Part shown: piece after piece, positions 44,271 through 52,462 of the stretch
Position numbering within the stretch: position 1 is the stretch's first letter
How the letters are laid out: each line of letters begins with the position of its first letter
Origin: Bradyrhizobium sp. ISRA430
GTDB taxonomy: Bacteria; Pseudomonadota; Alphaproteobacteria; Rhizobiales; Xanthobacteraceae
Direction: 5' to 3'
DNA: 64,000 nucleotides
Assembly: GCF_029909975.1 (NCBI RefSeq)
Contig: NZ_CP094516.1
Location: 1,550,001-1,614,000 of the forward strand
Notes under the pieces: model-generated
Told to the model about the DNA's origin: nothing
The model's input: only the letters and a program-made list of their open reading frames with translations
The model's database searches: none
Program-made: the position numbers and the translations under genes

Positions 44271-44584
44271 TGCTTAACCTCGTGTTGTTCCCTGTAGACC
44301 CGACCCCCCGGGACGATACGAGCCGTCGTGGTCGTTGACTGCCTTCGCTTACGAACTTTGATTTGGCCCCATCCTAGCCGATGCAGGGCCCGGCGAACGA
44401 CGGCCAAGGCTCCGCATCGCCAATATACAGGGTTTCAAAAACCTGCAATGGCGTTCTTCGCCCATCCGTTGAAGGTCCGGTTATCATACTTCAACTGCCT
44501 TGACTACAAGCCTCAATTCGCTCCGGAAACGGCCGTTTGCCGCATCCCCGCACCGCACTCTTTGAGCAGTGCGGAACGAGGGCC
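44271..44584. other. fabG-acpP intergenic region with candidate acpP promoter
   Basis: There is no gene in these 314 bases. On the minus strand a TTGCAG...TATATT pair (15-base spacer) around 44420-44450 is a possible promoter for acpP, leaving a leader of roughly 150 bases. A hairpin CCGCACT-(8)-AGTGCGG at 44553-44574, just after the fabG stop, may end the fabD-fabG transcript. A 12-base perfect palindrome AAACGGCCGTTT lies at 44527-44538. Confidence 0.4.
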
Positions 44585-45322
44585 TCAGATCATGGCCATG
44601 CCGCCGTTGACGTGGATGGTCTGGCCGGTGACATAGGCTGCTTCGTTCGAACTCAGGTACACGGCGGCCGCCGCGATGTCCTCGGGCGTGCCCAGGCGCG
44701 CGGCCGGAACCTTGGTCAGAATCGTCTCGCGCTGCTTGTCGTTCAGCGCATCCGTCATCGGTGTCTTGATGAAGCCGGGCGCGATGCAGTTCGCGGTGAC
44801 CCCGCGCTTGGCGTACTCGGCCCCGAGCGTCTTGATCATGCCGATCAGGCCGGCCTTCGACGCGGTGTAATTGCCCTGCCCGGGATTGCCGGTGACGCCG
44901 ACCACTGAGGTAATGGCGATGATGCGACCGAAGCGCTTACGCATCATCAGTTTGGTGGCGGCGCGCGCGAGTCGGAACGTCGCGGTCAGGTTGACGTTGA
45001 TGACCTCGTCCCAGTCCTCGTCGCGGAGTTGGACGAAGAGATTGTCGCGGGTGATGCCGGCATTGGCGATGAGAATGTCGACCTGCCCCATCGCCTGCTC
45101 GGCAGCAGGCACCAGCGCCTCGACCTCGTCGGCCTTGGATAGATTGCAGGGCAGCACGTGGGTGCGCTCGCCGAGCTTGCCCGCAAGCTCATCCAGCACT
45201 TCCTTCCGCGTTCCAGAAATGGCGACCGTGGCACCTTGCGCGTGCAGGGCCTGCGCGATCGCGCCGCCGATGCCGCCGGTCGCGCCGGTGACGAGCGCCT
45301 TCCTGCCAGTCAGATCGAACAT
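44585..45322 (-). CDS. fabG: 3-oxoacyl-ACP reductase
   Basis: This 245-residue NADPH-dependent short-chain dehydrogenase reduces beta-ketoacyl-ACP. The TGATGGIGGAIA cofactor loop lies at 12-23. NAG follows at 87-89, then the catalytic S139, Y152 and K156 (ITSVVGVTGNPGQGNYTASK). The position between fabD (11 bases upstream) and acpP identifies it as the fatty-acid-synthesis paralogue rather than another SDR. Confidence 0.96.
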   Translation of the reverse strand: MFDLTGRKALVTGATGGIGGAIAQALHAQGATVAISGTRKEVLDELAGKLGERTHVLPCNLSKADEVEALVPAAEQAMGQVDILIANAGITRDNLFVQLRDEDWDEVINVNLTATFRLARAATKLMMRKRFGRIIAITSVVGVTGNPGQGNYTASKAGLIGMIKTLGAEYAKRGVTANCIAPGFIKTPMTDALNDKQRETILTKVPAARLGTPEDIAAAAVYLSSNEAAYVTGQTIHVNGGMAMI

Positions 45323-45333
45323 CGATAACTCCT

Positions 45334-46293
45334 CTAGGCCTGCTTCGCAGCGGCCAATGCATCCTTGGCAGCAGCAATGTCGTTCGGCCCGCCGACCGCA
45401 ACCCCGACGGCGCCGTCCGCAATACGCTTGACGAGACCGGTGAGCACCTTGCCCGCACCGATCTCGAAGAAGCGGGTGACGCCCTGCCCTGCCATATAGG
45501 CAACCGACTCGCGCCAGCGCACGGTGCCGGTGACCTGTTCGACCAGGCGGCGGCGGATCTCGTCGGGATCTGTGATGGCGCTCGCCAGCACGTTCGACAC
45601 CAGTGGCGCCGCCGGCGCCTTGATCGTCACCTTCGATAGCGCCTCGGCCATGGCATCGGCTGCCGGCTGCATCAACTTGCAGTGGAACGGTGCGGATACC
45701 GGCAGCAGCATCGCGCGCTTGGCGCCCTTGCCCTTGGCGATCTCGACGGCGCGATCGACCGCGGTCTTGTCGCCGGAGACCACTACTTGCCCACCGCCAT
45801 TATCATTGGCCGCTTGGCAGACCTGGCCCTGCGCCGCCTCGTTGGCGACTTCCATCGCGGCCTCATAATCGAGCCCGAGCAGCGCAGCCATGGCACCTAC
45901 GCCGACCGGGACGGCTTTTTGCATTGCGAGACCGCGAGTGCGAAGAAGACGCGCAGTATCGGAAATCGTCAGGCTGCCGGCCGCCGCCAAGGCCGAATAT
46001 TCGCCGAGCGAGTGGCCGGCAACAAAGGTTGCGTCCCGCCCGACGGAAAAACCGGCCTCACTCTCCAGCACGCGCAGGGTGGCGACAGAGACCGCCATCA
46101 GCGCCGGCTGGGCGTTTTCGGTGAGTTGGAGGGTTTCGGCCGGGCCATCCCAAATGGTGGCCGTCAGCTTCTCGCCGAGGGCCGCATCGACCTCGTCGAA
46201 CACGGCGCGCGCCGCCGGAAAGGCGTCGGCCAGGGCCTTGCCCATGCCGACCGCCTGGGACCCCTGCCCCGGAAATGTGAATGCTGCCGTCAT
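45334..46293 (-). CDS. fabD: Malonyl-CoA:ACP transacylase
   Basis: This 319-residue enzyme loads malonate onto ACP. The start MTAAFTFPGQGSQAVGMGKA fixes ATG 46293. The nucleophile S95 lies in VAGHSLGEYSALAA, and the catalytic His is in PVSAPFHCKLM. The frame extends 30 codons upstream through part of a repeat (GAGCATGATCCGG), which is clearly not coding. It is the first gene of the fabD-fabG pair. Confidence 0.96.
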   Translation of the reverse strand: MTAAFTFPGQGSQAVGMGKALADAFPAARAVFDEVDAALGEKLTATIWDGPAETLQLTENAQPALMAVSVATLRVLESEAGFSVGRDATFVAGHSLGEYSALAAAGSLTISDTARLLRTRGLAMQKAVPVGVGAMAALLGLDYEAAMEVANEAAQGQVCQAANDNGGGQVVVSGDKTAVDRAVEIAKGKGAKRAMLLPVSAPFHCKLMQPAADAMAEALSKVTIKAPAAPLVSNVLASAITDPDEIRRRLVEQVTGTVRWRESVAYMAGQGVTRFFEIGAGKVLTGLVKRIADGAVGVAVGGPNDIAAAKDALAAAKQA

Positions 46294-46616
46294 CGGCGCT
46301 CCCTGCTTGTCGAGCGTGATACCTTCGAGAACCGGCAGCCGATTAAGCGCGACCTTTTGCCCTGGTTCCGGATCATGCTCCAAAGGGGGCCGTAGACACT
46401 GACCGAGGCCGGCATGTCAAGCTGCGATGGGCAACCGACCGGTGGTCCTTCCACTTATTCGGTGTCGTCCCCGCGGGCTCATGACCCCAGGATTGAGTTT
46501 GGGGCGAACTCGGAGTTGTCAGTCTTCGTCAAACTGCTCCCTTTGGTTATGGGTCCCGGGCCCGCGCTGCGCACGCCCGGGGACGACGAGGAAAGAATGT
46601 TGGGGAGTGTCGCCCC
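46294..46616. repeat. Intergenic region with extragenic palindrome
   Basis: There is no gene in these 323 bases. The segment GGTTATGGGTCCCGGGCCCG onward to ACGCCCGGGGACGACG (about 46546-46588) is a palindromic repeat of the kind seen at 3227-3246 and 51178-51262. A half-copy of the GCATGATCCGGAA element found near ndk lies at about 46360-46380, next to the fabD start. It separates fabD from the desaturase transcription unit. Confidence 0.55.
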
Positions 46617-47642
46617 TCAAAACCCGCCGGCCGTCTGGTTGGCGTCGACCTCCGCGCCCGCCCGCGCGCGGCGCGCGCTGTTCACGAGCTGGCCGGGACG
46701 ATCCTCATGGTCGGGCTTTGCCGTGGCAAGCCGCAGCACAGCGGCGTAATTCGGCTGCACCTCCATGCGGCCGGCATGCCGGCTCTCGCTCAGCAGGCGA
46801 TGCACCTTCGGCAGGTTGTAGCAGGGCACATAGAACAAGAGATGGTGCTCGAGGTGATAGTTCACGTAGTACGGGGCGATGAACAGACGCTCGAGAAAAT
46901 TCGCATGCGTGGTGCGGGTGTTGCGCAGGGGATCGCTGCTATCAGGAACGACAGCGTGCTCGGCGATGTTGCGGATGCGGGTGATGACCATCATCCAGGT
47001 CAAAAGCGGCACCAGCCATAGCAGCGGATAGGCCCACCATACGCCGGCCGCGGCAAGCGCCGCGAATATCGCGGCATTGACGACACATTGCGGCCCGAGC
47101 TTCTCCCAGAAATGCGCGGCGCGTTGGCGCCACGGCCAGTCCTTCGGGCCGAGCGCGTTGAGCAATTGTGCCTTGCGCTGCTGGTAGCCGGTCTGCCCGG
47201 TGATGTCGCGAATGAACTTGCGGCGATAGCTCAGCCTGGTGATCGGAAACGGCGCCGACAGCACGAGATCGGGATCATCCTCCTGCTGGGTGCGCGCGTG
47301 ATGCTGAAGGTGATAGCGGCGATATCTGCGCGTCTCTGCAAAGAGCGGATAGGCGCAGAACCACTGGCTCAGTGCGAGGTTGGTCTTCTCGTCGGCGGAC
47401 AGGCAGCCATGCGCGCCGTCATGCATGAGGATCGCAAGCCCGAGCTGGCGCGAGCCGATGATGGCGACCGCGAAAACATAAGTCAGTGGATTGGGCCACC
47501 AGGCGACGAGCGCGATCGCGCCGAGAATCAGCGCCCAGGCGTGCGCGATCAGCGCAACTCCTTTCCAGGTGACACGCTGGCGCACATCGACGAGCTGGTC
47601 CTCGGTGAGGAAATCGCGGGCACGCATGCGAAGCGCGGTCAT
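46617..47642 (-). CDS. Membrane fatty acid desaturase
   Basis: This 341-residue di-iron membrane enzyme has three histidine clusters: HDGAH at 74-78, HLQHH at 111-115 and HLEHH at 263-267, plus H229 in NIAEHA. Four or more hydrophobic helices lie between them. It introduces a double bond, or possibly a hydroxyl or ketone group, in an acyl chain using O2 and an electron donor not encoded here. It starts 3 bases after the TetR gene, so regulator and enzyme are co-transcribed. Its place beside the fab genes fits a membrane-lipid role. Regiospecificity is unknown. Confidence 0.9.
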   Translation of the reverse strand: MTALRMRARDFLTEDQLVDVRQRVTWKGVALIAHAWALILGAIALVAWWPNPLTYVFAVAIIGSRQLGLAILMHDGAHGCLSADEKTNLALSQWFCAYPLFAETRRYRRYHLQHHARTQQEDDPDLVLSAPFPITRLSYRRKFIRDITGQTGYQQRKAQLLNALGPKDWPWRQRAAHFWEKLGPQCVVNAAIFAALAAAGVWWAYPLLWLVPLLTWMMVITRIRNIAEHAVVPDSSDPLRNTRTTHANFLERLFIAPYYVNYHLEHHLLFYVPCYNLPKVHRLLSESRHAGRMEVQPNYAAVLRLATAKPDHEDRPGQLVNSARRARAGAEVDANQTAGGF

Positions 47643-47645
47643 GGC

Positions 47646-48350
47646 CTAACTCTCCTCGTCCTGAGAGGTTGAAGCGCCGCCGTCGTCGACGAGGCGCAGG
47701 CGCGCGGCATCGTCTGTCGATTTCGCCTGCTCGCCGAGGACGCGCAGCATCTCGCCGCAGAGCTGTTCGGGTGAGCGGCCCATGGCGTAACCTTCGAGGA
47801 CGACGCCGATCGCGACGGCCCAGAATCGCCGGGAGCTTTCGTCCGGTGCGCGCAGGGAGCGCCAGCCATGCCGCGCCACCTGCCCCGCATAGGCGCGCGC
47901 ACCCTCGGCATGCAGGCGTTCGATGGTGCGTTCGACCAGCGGCGCGAGATCCTGGCGCCGCCGCGTCAACGTCAGCGCCTCGGCGAAGAAGGCAACCGAA
48001 TCGCTCGCCGTGACCGTTTCCGCTAGCGCATGGGTGTACTCCCGAGGCGAGCGCGCCCTCAGCGCCGCCTGCTCGGTCGCGCGCGCGAGATAAAGAAGAT
48101 CGCGGCAGGCGCATTCGACGAACAGCGCCTCTTTGGTGCGAAAGTAATAGGTGATCTGGCTCGGGAAGGCGTTTGCGGCGGTTGCAATGTCGGCGATCGA
48201 AGTACCGGACAGCCCCCGCTCCTTGAACAGCGGGCTCGCCGCGTCGAGCAGTAGCGAGCGCATCTTGCGACCAGCCGAGCGCGTGGCACGCGCAGCGTGC
48301 TTTGGGTCGCCGGCCGTTTCAAACGGGGCTTGGACGGATTTTCCCGCCAT
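47646..48350 (-). CDS. TetR-family repressor, co-transcribed with the desaturase gene
   Basis: The 234-residue protein has an N-terminal helix-turn-helix (LLLDAASPLFKERGLSGTSI, then ITYYFRTKEALFVEC) at about residues 33-78 after a 30-residue basic tail. The ligand-binding part is divergent, as usual. A palindrome lies 18 bases upstream of its start (48369-48385), consistent with autorepression of the regulator-desaturase operon. By analogy with desaturase-linked TetR proteins the ligand may be an acyl-CoA, but this is inference. Confidence 0.88.
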   Translation of the reverse strand: MAGKSVQAPFETAGDPKHAARATRSAGRKMRSLLLDAASPLFKERGLSGTSIADIATAANAFPSQITYYFRTKEALFVECACRDLLYLARATEQAALRARSPREYTHALAETVTASDSVAFFAEALTLTRRRQDLAPLVERTIERLHAEGARAYAGQVARHGWRSLRAPDESSRRFWAVAIGVVLEGYAMGRSPEQLCGEMLRVLGEQAKSTDDAARLRLVDDGGASTSQDEES

Positions 48351-48368
48351 TGAATCCTCCCAGATTTA

Positions 48369-48385
48369 TTTGTATGATATACAAA
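48369..48385. promoter_or_regulatory. Palindromic operator candidate for the TetR-desaturase operon
   Basis: TTTGTAT-GAT-ATACAAA is a perfect 7-bp dyad with a 3-base centre in an AT-rich patch (ATTTATTTG...CAAATAAAT) that stands out in this GC-rich genome. It lies just upstream of the TetR start codon and would overlap its promoter. Confidence 0.65.
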
Positions 48386-48462
48386 CAAATAAATCAACCC
48401 GGTTCGGCCTGTTTTGAGCGCCCACACCGGGACCATCCGGGTCGAAACTGGCCCTCGCAACC

Positions 48463-48490
48463 TTGCAAAGTCGGCCAAAATCCGTATAAA
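48463..48490 (+). promoter_or_regulatory. Candidate sigma-70 promoter for rpsF-rpsR
   Basis: TTGCAA (48463-48468), a 16-base spacer and TATAAA (48485-48490) make a near-consensus promoter. Transcription from about 48497 would give a leader near 185 bases before the rpsF ATG. The leader contains several short GC stems, but I cannot assign a known S6:S18-binding motif. Confidence 0.6.
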
Positions 48491-48683
48491 GCGCGCCATC
48501 CGCAGACCCCGGCCGGGAGCTGAACGGACGGTCTCAGCAAATTCCTTCGTGATTTTGGTGTGGCAGGGCCAGTCGGCCCGTCGTCCCGTGTTTCCGCCTT
48601 CTGAGCTTAATCCCAGAGTCCTTTCCGAAGGTCTCTTAAGGGCTTGACGCCGGGTGAAGCGCCAACATGAGGAAAGGACATCC

Positions 48684-49154
48684 ATGCCTCTTTATGAGCA
48701 TGTTTTTCTCGCGCGTCAGGACGCGAGCCCGCAGCAGGTGGAAGAGCTGACCACGCAGATGACCGGGATCGTCGAAGGTCTCGGCGGCAAGGTCACCAAG
48801 ACCGAGAACTGGGGCGTGCGCTCCCTCACCTACCGCATGAACAAGAACCGCAAGGCGCACTTCGTGCTGCTCAACATCGACGCGCCGTCGGCGGCGATCG
48901 CCGAGATCGAGCGCCAGGAGCGCATCAGTGAAGACGTGATCCGCTATCTCAGCATCCGCGTCGAGGAGCTCGAGGAAGGCCCGTCCGCGATGATGCGCAA
49001 GGCTGATCGCGATCGCGAGCGCGACGACCGTGGCGGCGGCTTCCGCGGCGAGCGTGAAGGCGGCTTCCGTGGCGACCGTGAGGGTGGCTTCCGCGGTGAC
49101 CGCGGTCCGCGCCGCCCCCGCGAGGAAGCCGAAACCACGACGGATGAGGAGTAA
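48684..49154 (+). CDS. rpsF: 30S ribosomal protein S6
   Basis: This 156-residue protein begins [20 protein letters not shown] and has the S6 fold through about residue 95 ([18 protein letters not shown]). It pairs with S18 on the 30S platform. The C-terminus is an extension of about 55 residues carrying three tandem GGFRG(E/D)RE units and an acidic end. ATG 48684 with AGGAAAGGA before it is chosen over an in-frame start ten codons upstream. rpsR follows after 5 bases. Confidence 0.96.
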   Translation: MPLYEHVFLARQDASPQQVEELTTQMTGIVEGLGGKVTKTENWGVRSLTYRMNKNRKAHFVLLNIDAPSAAIAEIERQERISEDVIRYLSIRVEELEEGPSAMMRKADRDRERDDRGGGFRGEREGGFRGDREGGFRGDRGPRRPREEAETTTDEE

Positions 49155-49159
49155 GAAAC

Positions 49160-49399
49160 ATGGCTGAAGCTGGCGCCCGCCGTCCGTTTTTCCGTCGCCG
49201 CAAGACCTGCCCGTTCACGGGTCCGAACGCGCCGAAGATCGACTACAAGGATTCTAAGCTGTTGATGCGCTACGTTTCCGAGCGCGGCAAGATCGTGCCG
49301 AGCCGCATCACGGCGGTTTCCGCGAAGAAGCAGCGTGAACTCGCCCGCGCCATCAAGCGCGCGCGATTCCTGGGCCTTCTGCCCTACGTGATCCGCTGA
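49160..49399 (+). CDS. rpsR: 30S ribosomal protein S18
   Basis: This 79-residue protein begins [20 protein letters not shown]. The central [20 protein letters not shown] and [20 protein letters not shown] match S18 throughout. It binds S6 and contacts mRNA at the platform. It sits 5 bases after rpsF and is followed by a perfect 12-bp hairpin. Confidence 0.97.
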   Translation: MAEAGARRPFFRRRKTCPFTGPNAPKIDYKDSKLLMRYVSERGKIVPSRITAVSAKKQRELARAIKRARFLGLLPYVIR

Positions 49400-49411
49400 T
49401 ACGACCGACTT

Positions 49412-49439
49412 CGACCGGCGGCGACGACGCCGCCGGTCG
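49412..49439. terminator. Perfect hairpin after rpsR
   Basis: CGACCGGCGGCG-ACGA-CGCCGCCGGTCG is a 12-bp perfect stem with a 4-base loop. No T-run follows, so it may be an attenuator or mRNA-end stabiliser between rpsR and the downstream genes rather than a full stop. Confidence 0.6.
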
Positions 49440-49533
49440 CGACGTTATGAACTCATAAGGCTTCCGGGTCGTCCGGTTGCCGATGGTTGGGGCAAACAAT
49501 GCCTCTAACCGCTCGGAAGGGGCGGGACAGCTA

Positions 49534-50505
49534 ATGATGACCTTTGGACTGATAGCCCTGATCGCCGGCGCTGCGTCGGCCCTAATGTTCGCCTCGATCG
49601 TTTCGGGCGCGCTGATCTCGCTGGTCCTGTTCTATCTTGCACCATTGCCGCTGATGGTCGTCGCGATTGGCTGGGGACCGCTTTGCGCGAGCCTTGGCGG
49701 TATCGCGGCCGCGATCGGCCTCGGCGCACTGTTCGGCCTTCCCTATTGCATCGCCTTCGCCGTCACCGTCGCACTGCCGGCCTGGTGGCTTGGCCACCTC
49801 GTCTTGCTCGGCCGACACGTGGGCGCACCTCCCGACGCCACCGAGTCGCCGGCCGAACCCGAGATCGAATGGTACCCGGTCGGCCGCATCCTGCTGTGGA
49901 TAGCGGGGTTTGCCACACTGACCGCGATGGCCGCCCTCCTCACGCTCGGCACCGACGCCGACACCATCACCAGCACGTTGCGCCGCGGCCTGATGCGCAT
50001 CCTCCATACCGCCGATCCGCAGACCACTGGTGAAGCTGACCAGTTCATCGACGCCCTGGTGCGGATCGCACCGGCCGCCGCCGCCATTATCTCGATGATG
50101 ACGCTCACCCTCAACCTCTGGCTCAGCGCCAAGGTGACCGCGACCTCCGGCCGGCTGCGCCGCCCCTGGCCGAACCTGATGACCGCGGAATTGCCGACCA
50201 TGACGCTCGTAGTGCTGTGCGTCGCGCTCGCGTTCTGCTTTACCGGCGGGCTGCTCGCAATCGTCGCACAGATCACGACGGCGGCGCTGATGATGGCCTA
50301 CGCGCTGGCTGGGTTTGCCGTGCTGCACACGCTGACGCTCGCGCTGAAGAGCCGCGCCTTCTGGCTCGGCTCGGCCTACGCCGTCGTCGTCGTGTTCGGA
50401 TGGCCGGTGATCGCGATGGTGATCCTCGGTCTCGCCGATGCCGTGTTCGGCGTTCGCGAGCGTTTCCTGCGCAACAGGCAACCGCCGCCGCTGCCAACCC
50501 CTTAA
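49534..50505 (+). CDS. DUF2232 family membrane protein
   Basis: From ATG 49534 (GGGA six bases before) the protein has 323 residues, starting MMTFGLIALIAGAASALMFA. It contains about eight hydrophobic helices, and the conserved FYLAPLPLMVVAIGWGPLCA is near the start. Relatives sit between rpsR and rplI in many Alphaproteobacteria, and distant relatives are grouped with YybS-type proteins and ECF-transporter-like membrane components. Upstream in-frame starts at 49477 (TTG) and 49483 (ATG) exist. The function is unknown. Confidence 0.85.
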   Translation: MMTFGLIALIAGAASALMFASIVSGALISLVLFYLAPLPLMVVAIGWGPLCASLGGIAAAIGLGALFGLPYCIAFAVTVALPAWWLGHLVLLGRHVGAPPDATESPAEPEIEWYPVGRILLWIAGFATLTAMAALLTLGTDADTITSTLRRGLMRILHTADPQTTGEADQFIDALVRIAPAAAAIISMMTLTLNLWLSAKVTATSGRLRRPWPNLMTAELPTMTLVVLCVALAFCFTGGLLAIVAQITTAALMMAYALAGFAVLHTLTLALKSRAFWLGSAYAVVVVFGWPVIAMVILGLADAVFGVRERFLRNRQPPPLPTP

Positions 50506-50554
50506 GTCCAACCCTGAAAACTAAGACTCGCACAACACTTCAAAGGAGAACGTT

Positions 50555-51160
50555 ATGGAAGTCATTCTGCTCGAACGCGTGAACAAGCTCGGCCAGATGG
50601 GCGAAGTCGTGAAGGTTCGCGACGGCTATGCCCGCAATTTCCTGCTCAAGCGCGGCAAGGCGCTGCGCGCGACCGCCGACAACCGCGCCAAGTATGACGG
50701 CATGAAGGCCGAGCTCGAGGCGCGCAATCTCCAGGCCAAGGGCGAGGCGTCCAAGGTCGCCGAGAAGATCGAAGGCAAGAACATCATCGTGATCCGCCAG
50801 GCCTCCGAAGCCGGCCAGCTCTTCGGCTCGGTCACCGTGCGCGACATCGTTGCCGCGTTCGAGGCCGACGGCGTGCACCTCGACCGTCCGCAGGTGCAGC
50901 TCGACGCGCCGATCAAGACCATCGGCAAGCACACGCTGACCGTCGCGGTTCACCCAGAGGTCGAAGTCGAGATCACCGTGACGGTCGCGCGCAGCCAGGA
51001 CGAGGCCGATCGCATCAACCGCGGCGAGGACATCTCGACCCGCAACGAGGACCGCGATGCGGCCGCCGAGGCGATCGCCGCCGCCGGCGAGTTCTTCGAT
51101 CCGGAAGCCCAGCACGAGGAGCTCGCGCCGGCGCCGGCTGCGGAAGAGACCGAGAAGTAA
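50555..51160 (+). CDS. rplI: 50S ribosomal protein L9
   Basis: This 201-residue protein has the N-terminal L9 signature [20 protein letters not shown], then [21 protein letters not shown] long connecting helix leads to the C-terminal domain ([20 protein letters not shown]). An extra acidic, alanine-rich tail of about 45 residues is characteristic of Bradyrhizobium-type L9. AAAGGAGAAC precedes the ATG. The gene is followed by a repeat and a strong terminator. Confidence 0.97.
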   Translation: MEVILLERVNKLGQMGEVVKVRDGYARNFLLKRGKALRATADNRAKYDGMKAELEARNLQAKGEASKVAEKIEGKNIIVIRQASEAGQLFGSVTVRDIVAAFEADGVHLDRPQVQLDAPIKTIGKHTLTVAVHPEVEVEITVTVARSQDEADRINRGEDISTRNEDRDAAAEAIAAAGEFFDPEAQHEELAPAPAAEETEK

Positions 51161-51177
51161 GCCACGAATACAACACG

Positions 51178-51262
51178 TCATGCGCGGGCTTGACCCGCGC
51201 ATCCATCACATAAGGGCTTCTCGCTGAAAGATGGATTGCCGGGTCAAGTCCGGCAATGACGA
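51178..51262. repeat. Extragenic inverted repeat after rplI
   Basis: GGCTTGACCCGCGCATCCATC and its near-complement GATGGATTGCCGGGTCAAGT form a stem of about 20 bp with mismatches around a 30-base loop. This is a familiar dispersed element of the genus (GGGCTTGACCCGCG...GCCGGGTCAAGCCCGGCAATGACG). Confidence 0.75.
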
Positions 51263-51270
51263 GAGAACTA

Positions 51271-51305
51271 GCCCGGCCGCCTTACGCGGCCGGGCTTTTC
51301 GTTTT
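51271..51305. terminator. Intrinsic terminator of rplI overlapping the thioesterase 3' end
   Basis: GCCCGGCCGC-CTTAC-GCGGCCGGGC is a 10-bp perfect stem followed on the plus strand by TTTTCGTTTT. The stop and last codons of the convergent thioesterase gene (stop at 51282-51284) lie inside the hairpin. Confidence 0.85.
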
Positions 51306-51752
51306 CGCGGCAACGTCCTCGGTCAGCATCGCGATCGAGGCCAGTGCCGTCGCCGTGTGCTTCTCCACGCCGTCGGTGAGGCAGAACACGTCGGCCGCAA
51401 CGACCGCGACCTGGCGGCCCGGCTTGATCACCCGCGCCCGGCAGATCAACTTTTCGCCGACCGCGGGCGCCAGCAGATTGAGCTTGTATTCCGCGGTCAG
51501 CGCCGGCTGGCCGCGCGAGGTCGCCGCCGCAATCGTCGTGGCGTTGTCGACGAGGAAGGCGGTGACGCCGCCATGAAAGAAGCCGTGCTGCTGCAGCAGC
51601 TCGGGCCGGCGTTCCACCGCAATCGTGCAGGTGCCGCGCGACAGCTCTGACAATTCAGCGCCGACCAGGTTCATGAAGCCCTGCCGACCGACATTGGCGT
51701 GGATGCGCTCCGCTACGGCTGCGAAATCGGGATCTGCCTCGGTTCCTATCAT
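51282..51752 (-). CDS. PaaI-type hotdog-fold thioesterase
   Basis: From ATG 51752 (GGAG seven bases before) the protein has 156 residues. The hotdog core includes LLQQHGFFHGGVTAFLVDNA, whose HGG and aspartate match the PaaI/YigI active-site loop, and LTAEYKLNLLAP. It would hydrolyse acyl- or aryl-acyl-CoA. An in-frame ATG at 51767 overlaps the TetR stop (ATGA), so the two genes are coupled whichever start is used. Its 3' end lies in the rplI terminator. Confidence 0.85.
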   Translation of the reverse strand: MIGTEADPDFAAVAERIHANVGRQGFMNLVGAELSELSRGTCTIAVERRPELLQQHGFFHGGVTAFLVDNATTIAAATSRGQPALTAEYKLNLLAPAVGEKLICRARVIKPGRQVAVVAADVFCLTDGVEKHTATALASIAMLTEDVAAKTKSPAA

Positions 51753-51763
51753 GACGCCGCTCC

Positions 51764-52360
51764 TCATTTTCTGTTGATACCCTCGGGCGGCAGCAACGCG
51801 CGGATAGCGCAGGTGATCAAAGTATCGGCCTCGCTGCGCGGATCGATCCGATCGCGCCCGGAGAGAAAGGCGCGGCAAAATATCTGCGCCGGGCCGATGA
51901 GCTGGCTGATGAACATCACGGGCGTCATCGGCAGGAGATCCCCGCGCGCAACGAGCGGCGCGCGCCAGCGCTCGATGCCTTCGGCAAGACGCGCGTTCTG
52001 CGCGCGCTGGGCGTCGCGGACGTCCTCGCTCCATTCTCTGCGGGAGATCTCGAACAGATAGCGCGCCTCGCGCCGGCTCAACACGACCCAGTCGAGATGC
52101 GCGCGGATCAGGCGATCTATGCCCTGCCCGGCATCCGGCAGGGGATCGAGCGCTTTGAGCATCGCGGCGTGATAATGGCGCAGCACTTCGAGGAACAGCG
52201 CGCCGGCGAGCTGCTTCTTCGATCCGAAGGCATGGAAGAAGCTGCCGTTCGAGGCGCGCGCGCGGGCGCGGATCGCCGCCACCGTCGCAGCCTCGAAGCC
52301 GACGCGATCGAACACCGCGAGCCCCGCTGCCAACAAGTCGTCACGCACGCCGGATGACAT
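51764..52360 (-). CDS. TetR-family repressor upstream of the thioesterase
   Basis: This 198-residue protein has a helix-turn-helix at residues 1-50 (LLAAGLAVFDRVGFEAATVA, then ASNGSFFHAFGSKKQLAGAL), close to the AcrR/FadR-like TetR group. The rest is a helical ligand domain. It overlaps the thioesterase by four bases or precedes it by 11. Two overlapping palindromes just upstream of its start (52369-52396) make autoregulation likely. The ligand is plausibly a CoA thioester but is not shown. Confidence 0.87.
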   Translation of the reverse strand: MSSGVRDDLLAAGLAVFDRVGFEAATVAAIRARARASNGSFFHAFGSKKQLAGALFLEVLRHYHAAMLKALDPLPDAGQGIDRLIRAHLDWVVLSRREARYLFEISRREWSEDVRDAQRAQNARLAEGIERWRAPLVARGDLLPMTPVMFISQLIGPAQIFCRAFLSGRDRIDPRSEADTLITCAIRALLPPEGINRK

Positions 52361-52368
52361 TGGCCTCC

Positions 52369-52396
52369 TAGAGCATAACTCTAGAGCAACACTCTA
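52369..52396. promoter_or_regulatory. Double palindromic operator of the TetR-thioesterase operon
   Basis: TAGAG-N5-CTCTA occurs twice, at 52369-52383 and 52382-52396, sharing two bases. The half-sites repeat with a 13-base period. It begins 9 bases before the TetR start codon. This arrangement suits two repressor dimers bound side by side. Confidence 0.7.
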
Positions 52397-52462
52397 ATCA
52401 CCGTCAAGACGATGCGGAGGCCGCGATCGACGCGACCTCCGTGGCCTTGAGCTGACGATTTG

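Noticed and set aside
48497..48683. S6:S18-binding leader RNA motif before rpsF
   Set aside because: A leader of the right size exists, but I could not identify the conserved motif by eye, so I did not annotate it.
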